Origin: Tipula vernalis
Taxonomy: Eukaryota > Arthropoda > Insecta > Diptera > Tipulidae
Length of the DNA stretch: 64,000 nt
Assembly (NCBI GenBank): GCA_958295665.1
Contig: OY282558.1
Location: forward strand, 30,711,045 to 30,775,044
Direction of reading: 5' to 3'
Position numbers and translations under genes: made by a program. Positions 57,490-64,000 of the stretch are shown here, in pieces (the stretch's first letter is position 1; each line of letters opens with the position of its first letter). Below the pieces are notes generated by a model. The model was not told the origin of the DNA and made no database searches. It saw only the letters and a list, made by a program, of their open reading frames with translations.

Positions 57490-57660
57490 TTGTTACATCT
57501 TTAAATTGACTTTTCCAAACCGTCGTAAAAATAGTTTTTAAATTTGTCTTTAAAATGTTCATTTGCCGCTGCTTTAAGTGACTCATCGCTATCAAAATGA
57601 TTTCCACGAAGCTATATTTTCCGATTAATTAACTGGGTGCCACAACGAAGCGTATTAAAT
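57490..57660 (-). pseudogene. Mariner transposase C-terminal fragment
   Basis: The minus strand reads LRGNHFDSDESLKAAANEHF then KDKFKNYFYDGLEKSI, a stop, and RCNKFI. The Leu-x-Gly-x-x-Phe-x-Ser-Asp-Glu step, Lys-Ala-Ala, Phe, Phe-Tyr-x-Gly-Leu-x-Lys series is the last helical part of mariner-type transposases (after the third catalytic Asp). The stop probably replaces a conserved Trp position. The catalytic core is not recognised upstream. Confidence 0.6.
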
Positions 57661-60600
57661 AATGTTTTTATTGATACTGCGGCACTGCAACAGCAATGAA
57701 GAAGTAACTGAACTTTTGCTCTCTTTTCTATTCAGTCTTTCCACAGATACCTCTGAGGAAAAACATTCGCCATAATCTATTTTCGCCATAAGAAACGGTC
57801 TTCGCAGTTTCAAAATCAAATTCCATGCGGGCTGAAAGCAGCAAAAAGAGCTTATTGTTACATAGTGTATACAGAACAAGAATCGACATTGAGCGTTAAG
57901 TCTTTATTTAAATCTAACTTCTAACTTTGGGTTGGCTAACTTGCCTAGGAAAAAATAATACACAAAATGAAAATCCCGCAAAAAAAATTCAGAAACAAAA
58001 ACCTGCAAAAAACAAAAATCTAGAGAAAGTGCGGCCCATTTATGATTTTCAGAGACTTTCAGAGACAGAATAAGGGAGTTGTATCGCTCGAATCACTTCT
58101 ACTGATAGGCCTACCGCAAATGTTTCAAGCGGTGACAGAAGTTTAAAATTGCCTTTAAAATTGAATTTCTTTCATTGATTCTAAACAAAATATTTTTTTC
58201 TGGATTTCCTTACTGGTAATTTCTAAATTTTTAGTTTCGTAATTTTTTTTTTTTGGATTTTAAATTTGCAATTATTCTGGATTTTATAATTTCGTAACTT
58301 ATTTTTAGGCAAATGTAGTGATCCTGTGCAACTTTTGTTTAAACGACAAGCAAAAGAGAAATTCATCTGTGGCGATGCTTCTAAATAATAATAATCATAA
58401 ATCGGTATAGCCTGTAAAAACATGAGTGGTACTGGTTTTCAGTAGATGTAGTCGTACAGAAAACAAGTTAAATAATTCAGAGACGGATCTCTTAACTGTT
58501 GATCAAAAGCAAACTTGGAAGGAAGAGACTAGGAGCTACGAAGGAAATTCCCTTATACCAAAATTAAATATTCCGGTCAGTTTGCAGAGTTTGGCAAAAG
58601 CTATTATTAACGGTTTGAAAATAATATAAAATCCTTAGTTCAAGTGTGGCCATTAAATTAAATGAAGAAACAATATATACGACAGTTTCATTTAAAATGT
58701 CGATTATAGTTCTGTACCTATAAATTGATTGCCAATAACTAGTTAACACCAATGACAGTGTTTTTACTTCAGGTTCTGGAAAAATTTTGGAAATTTAACA
58801 TCACTATCAATTAGCAAATGTGACCTCAGACTCCAGAATATTAAAACAGCAACACTCATTGAAACCACATTATATATAAAAAAGAAACATAAACAAAATT
58901 CACGACAACGTCCCAAAAATGTTCCACAGCCTTGTATGGACGTAATAACCTTGAAACAGCGTTTTCTCTTCAAATTTGAGCTTATTAGATTCAACAATTC
59001 AACATACATATCGGTCGCATAGTTTTATAAACTCGCACTACCCAATACGAATCATCCATCTCTTAAACCGGAAAAATATTTCAGTTCAGCGATATTTCGT
59101 TTTAGAGGATTTTCACATATTTCCGGGTAATAAATTCTCTTAGTGTTAAATATTATAATAGTAAGTTACTTGAAACGAAAATTATTTTAAAATTTAGCCA
59201 ATTCGAAGTGGTGATCCATTTAGTTTCGGTCTGTTTAGTCGATTTGTCTAGTTCTATATAGGGAAATCTACATATACCTTTAGAAGACCATCTAAGTATT
59301 ATTCCCATCATAAAATTATTAACAAACGCTAACAAATTTTATTAGCATTCAATTTTCAACATCATTAACTTTATAAAACCGTTCCTTTTGTAACAAATTT
59401 CACCACCCATGCGGCAATTCCCTGTGCTTACAAATGTATACAAATTATTTTAAATCCAACTTAAGGAATGATTGTGTACATAATATATAAATTTACAATA
59501 AAATGGACAGGTGCGTCAGATATATAAAACCAACAACCACGTTATATTCAAAGTTCTTCATAAAAATAAATTTGAAAGTCAATTGGTATAAAAATCAGCA
59601 TGATATTGAATCATAATTCAACAAAACAACGACAAATATTAGATAAATATTTTTTTTTTTATGTCAATAAATTATATTTTTATTATTTTATATTTATTTA
59701 TATTTGTCGAAAAAAGAAAAAATCTATTAATACAGATTTATACGAAAATTATACTCGCGCATGCTGAACAATAAGCTGGTTTTCAACCTCGGGGGTTTTA
59801 ATCAAAAGTGGCTTTTTTTTCGTTCTTTCATATAATTACACTAAAACGCAAATCAAGCGTGGTACTAACATATTTGGAACATAAATCCATAATTTCTTCA
59901 TATAATAGCTATTAAAATACCAAAACATTAATAAATCTTTGCTATGCATATAGCACACCGAACATAATTAATTTTACACACATTATGAAATATTAAAATC
60001 ATTTCCATTAACATAACACAAAGCATAACATCTCATTAATCCATCATACAATTAACACATCAAAATACAACATTTATAAAAATAACATAACTTCCTGTCA
60101 ACTTTTATTCCAATTAAATTTATTACCAATCCCAACATTTTTTGTTTTTTTTTGTTTTTGTTATTTTTATTAATATAAAATATAAATTTATCAGAATCCA
60201 ATCGTTAATAATTTTTTTATTCTTTTTTATATTTTTAATTTAATTTTTTTATTTATTTATTTTATTTGTTATGCAAATCGATCGAATAAATAAAAAACGG
60301 AAATGATTTTTATAAAAATTAAAATCTACTCTAACTTCCCTCATTCATTATAAATTGTAAAATTACTATTATTATTATTTTCTATTAAAATATTGTATTT
60401 TTTGTGCTCAATTGTTATATTTTTAAATTAAATTTTTTTTTTTTTGTTATACATAAATATTGATTAAATTAATATTTAAATTATATGTGTTTCGTGTTAC
60501 AGCGTTATTATTAATAGTGCGCGCTGCCGATTTAAGCACTATAAATTATTACATTTTTAATTTTAAATTTAAATAATAACATAAAATTAATATATATTAT

Positions 60601-62108
60601 ATGAATATTCTTTTTTTTTTTTTTTTTTTTTGTTATTTCTTGTGTGACACAAAATAATGGTATAGTAAATATAATAGAACAATAGATTTATGCCGGACAA
60701 TAGTTTTTTTCTATATAGATTACAAAATTAATTATTAGAATTTTTTTTTATTGTTTTTTAAACATGAAATTATGAAATATAGTGCGTATTTATATATGTG
60801 TATGTCCTTAGTTATAATTGCGGTCAATGAAAAAAGAAACTATGAATGAAAATCCAACACTTTTTGAAATTCCGTTTGTCATTTTAACGGACCATCAATT
60901 TTTGTTTTTTTTTGTTCAATTTAATTTAATTTTTAAATTAACATTAGAATCAGTAGCCACTTACATGTCATCTCACTATGTATATAGGTACATTGTACAT
61001 ATAGAATTCATTCACCAAAAAATAAAGTTCTTATAAAAAAATCCGATTTGATTTAGTCTCAATTACAATTTAACATGCATGCGGTATTCAAAATTTGTAT
61101 CTGAGGAGATCAAATAAAAAATAAAAATTTTTGTTACATTATTGAAGATCAAATGAAATTTGTTTTTTGTATATCTATAAACAGGAAATTAAAATCATGA
61201 TTCCTTTAAATTTTAACAATAAATTTTTTAATATAAAAATTTCTTCAATGAATTCTGAACAAAAATTTCATTAGTTCTGCACAAAATGAAATACAAAAAA
61301 AAAAAAAAAAGTTTTGTTCAACGAATATTTTTTTTTTAGTTTTAATTATAATTTTAAAATTAAATTGAAATTATGGAGAGTCCACATTTTTTACGGATTA
61401 TTCTAATAACTTAACTATAAATAGAAATTGAGGAGAATATATGTAGTATAAAAAGCTTTAGTAGACCAGTTAGAACGAATTCAAGAAGAATGAATACAAA
61501 AAAAAAGATTTCAATGAAATCAAATGACGATATTTTCAAAATTATTCAGTAATTGTGATTGTAATTGATGTAAAATGGGTTACAATAAAGATTTTGAAAC
61601 GTGAGATCGAATCGGTTTATAATATCCGAGCGGTTTATGTTTGATATATAAATACACACATACACACATACACATACAATTTATTCGTGAGTTCCGCTCT
61701 TTGCGCGCATAATAACGCCCGCATACCCCGATCACATGTTCATTTTCCAGCATCAAATTAATCGAATTTTATTTCATCAAAATTAGTAACGCTCCCAAAT
61801 TTTGTTGTACATAATAAATCTTCTAAATAATTTATTAATAATAACACAAATTATGAAATAAACACCTTCCTGTTTTTTTTATATATGTATATAAGAAGAT
61901 TAGTATATTTCTGCGGCTAAAAATGCCATGATCATCCGATCGTATCCATATAATATTAATTTGATAAATAAACCCAATGACAAGGCAAAATAAAATTATT
62001 TTTAAATTAAAAAATGCTCAACAGAGTAAAAAATAAAATTAAAAATCAATTAAAATTATTATTGTTAAATAAAAAATAAATTATGATCGAACAAAAAGCG
62101 ACCGATCG

Positions 62109-62110
<2 letters not shown>
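57661..62110. other. AT-rich island, no recognised gene
   Basis: From about 59400 onward the DNA is extremely AT-rich with T-tracts (60608-60630). Frames of 60-81 codons occur on both strands (57655-57879, 58426-58629, 58764-59009, 59153-59335, 60818-61036) with no recognisable motif. Confidence 0.5.

Positions 62111-62185
<75 letters not shown>
62111..62185. repeat. (TA)n microsatellite, 75 bp
   Basis: Uninterrupted TA dinucleotide array. Confidence 0.97.
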
Positions 62186-62188
<3 letters not shown>

Positions 62189-62189
62189 A

Positions 62190-63297
62190 AATCAATAATA
62201 AATTTGATCATCACGATTTATCGACCTAAAAAAAAACTGTATTTTGGTTATTAGAACGATCATTCATTCATTGATCTACTTGATCGGTTTTCTTTATACA
62301 TTTATTCTAAAAATATTTTCATTGTTATTTGGAATGTCTTGTATGATTTAAAGAATATCAACAATAATTATAGATACGTCTTTAGAGGAGATTTTAAATT
62401 ATATTTTCATGGTTTAACACCTCAAGCTGCTACTGTTTATTGTACGATGATCGCACCCTCGTGAATTTGGTGCCACCAAACTTCTTTTAGTAAAACTGTG
62501 GTTGTTTCAACTAGCACTTATTGAAATCTACTAACTCACAAAATACTAAATTGTAGTTTTTTTTTTATTTTGTATTAAAAATCAATAGAAGTAAGTTTGG
62601 TTTTACTAAGATTTGTCAACATAAAGATAACACGTGACCATATCACCCAATTATAACACGAATCAAATTTTTCGGTTGTTTTCGATGAAGAGAGAATAGA
62701 GATATGTACCTACTAAAAAATTATGTATGGTCAAAAGTACTAGATAAACGATTTCACAAAAATAGCTGAACTTTCAACTATACGTATAATAAATATTTAT
62801 CATTATTTGTGTGCAACTAATAGAGGTGTAAGGACGAAATGCATTAATACGTTAAATATTCTTATTAATGAATTATTGACTAAGGAATTATTTTACTATT
62901 GCATATAAATTTATACCTGTTACATCCCTAAATATTTTTTATGTGTGACGTTTAGTTCAGATAAACATGGATAAGGAACAAAGAAAACACGTCTCTTCAT
63001 TGAATGGAATAAATAACCCCCCCCTCCCCCCAGTCCACCTTCGGATCAATCAAATATTTAGTAGTGATATCTGGAACCGAATGGAAAATGTATTTGAAAA
63101 TTTTTCAACACCTAATTGGTATAACCATATGCAAGGTTAGTACAAATTTGGTTGCCCGCTTGTGAACATCAGTAAATAAAAGGTACAAAAAGTGATGAAA
63201 TGAGAATCTCCCCCTGGTATGCCAGTATACCTTATCCAGCAGCCCTGGAAACTGGCTAGGATTCAATGGGCCAATCATTCATTAATCTGAAATAAAA
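62190..63297. other. No gene; C-rich tract before the terminal LINE
   Basis: AT-rich to about 62990. At 63019-63031 a C-run (CCCCCCCCTCCCCCC) precedes sequence that may be the 5' untranslated region of the LINE starting at 63298. Confidence 0.4.
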
Positions 63298-64000
63298 TTG
63301 ATTACAGAATCCAATACTAGAAGAAATAATAACACAAACCGGCAAAATCAAATATCGGCCTTTGGCTATCGTACACGGACACGAATCGGAAGCTGGAACG
63401 TCAGAACTCTATTAGAAACATCAAGGCTAGCACAAGTGGAGAAAGAAATGAAACGCTATCACATTGAGATTCTAGGCCTTAGTGAAGTCAGATGGAAAAA
63501 TAATGGTGAAATTAATACAAGCAATGGAAATTATATGATATTCTCAGGTAGAGACGACACACATGAGCAAGGTGTGGGCATATTAATCACTAATAAAGCG
63601 AAGAAAGCATTGATGGAATGGAAGCCAATTAACATCAGAATAATAATGGCAAGATTCCATTCGTAAATAAGAAACACAACTATCATTCAGTGCTATGCCC
63701 CAACCGAAGATGCATTTGAAATAACGAAAGATGAATTCTATGAACAATTACAATCCACAATAGCAAGAACGCACAGGAACGACGTCAAAATCATACAAGG
63801 AGATTTCAATGCAAAAATTGGAACAGGCAACACCGACCTAACAACCATCATGGGTAAAAATGCATTAGATTCTGTGCGAAACCAAAATGGAGAATTGTTG
63901 TGACAAATGTTCATAGGCGGCAGTAGATTTCCACACAAAAACATACATAAATACACATGGACATCACCGGATGACAGAACCAAAAATCAGATTGATCACG
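63298..64000 (+). pseudogene. RTE-type LINE, endonuclease domain, cut by window end
   Basis: One plus-strand frame continues to the window end, broken by TAA at 63664 and TGA at 63901. It reads RIGSWNVRTLLETSRLAQVE (endonuclease Asn), HIEILGLSEVRWKNNGEI (Glu), GVGILITNKAKKALMEWKPI, then IIQCYAPTEDAFEITKDEFY, VKIIQGDFNAKIGT (Gly-Asp-Phe-Asn) and TWTSPDDRTKNQIDH (Gln-Ile-Asp-His). All AP-endonuclease motifs are therefore present up to the edge. The style (often mis-named craniofacial development protein 2-like) is that of the RTE clade. The RT should follow outside the window. Two nonsense codons make this copy inactive unless they are sequencing errors. Confidence 0.85.

Noticed and set aside
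63738..63983. 81-codon minus frame
   Set aside because: Antisense of the RTE endonuclease domain.

Overview
The window looks like nuclear DNA from an insect, most likely a fly. It is very AT-rich, with long T-tracts and TATATA/CATACATA runs, and it has no bacterial gene layout. Its mobile elements are insect types: Jockey-type and RTE-type LINEs, a Penelope-like element, an errantivirus-like Ty3/gypsy relic, and hAT, piggyBac, Merlin, PIF/Harbinger, Tc1 and mariner relics. Dipteran origin is an inference from composition and element mix. No complete host gene, rRNA or tRNA gene could be identified.

Layout: 0.8-5.1 kb is LINE sequence, including the only long uninterrupted ORF (966 codons, minus strand). 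5.1-6.8 kb is a broken Harbinger element with both of its genes. 8.6-11.4 kb is an AT-rich island. 11.4-13.2 kb is a decayed Jockey element. 13.4-15.2 kb is a hAT element with both termini and a near-perfect target duplication. 16.6-18.2 kb holds a tandem-repeat-bearing MITE, a TTATTCACT repeat tract that changes strand, and a hairpin. 18.2-24.9 kb is another AT-rich island with a 1.1 kb inverted-repeat structure, followed by a palindromic MITE. 26.7-27.6 kb is a Penelope-like relic. 28.5-29 kb is a degenerate repeat. 29-33 kb is AT-rich.

The second half: 33.1-34.7 kb has an integrase-like relic, a ~178 bp satellite and a dispersed repeat. 34.95-36.95 kb is a 2.0 kb Merlin transposon with long inverted repeats. 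38.0-38.6 kb is a second foldback MITE related to the one at 16.6 kb. 38.64-40.0 kb is an unrecognised coding-like region bearing a perfect 56 bp direct repeat. 40-43 kb is AT-rich. 43-49.7 kb is a stack of dead elements (GIY-YIG fragment, LINE, piggyBac, LINE, errantivirus-like). 49.7-53.9 kb is AT-rich with a copy of the 34.5 kb repeat. 53.9-57.7 kb has tandem repeats plus Tc1 and mariner fragments. 57.7-63 kb is AT-rich with a (TA)n microsatellite. The window ends inside an RTE-type endonuclease ORF.

The pattern is a mosaic: islands of low-complexity AT-rich DNA, probably intron or intergenic sequence of large genes, alternate with nests of dead transposons. A few short GC-richer open frames in the islands may be small host exons. 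They are offered only as weak candidates. Most elements carry stops, frameshifts or internal deletions. The LINE ORF at 1.7-4.6 kb is the exception.
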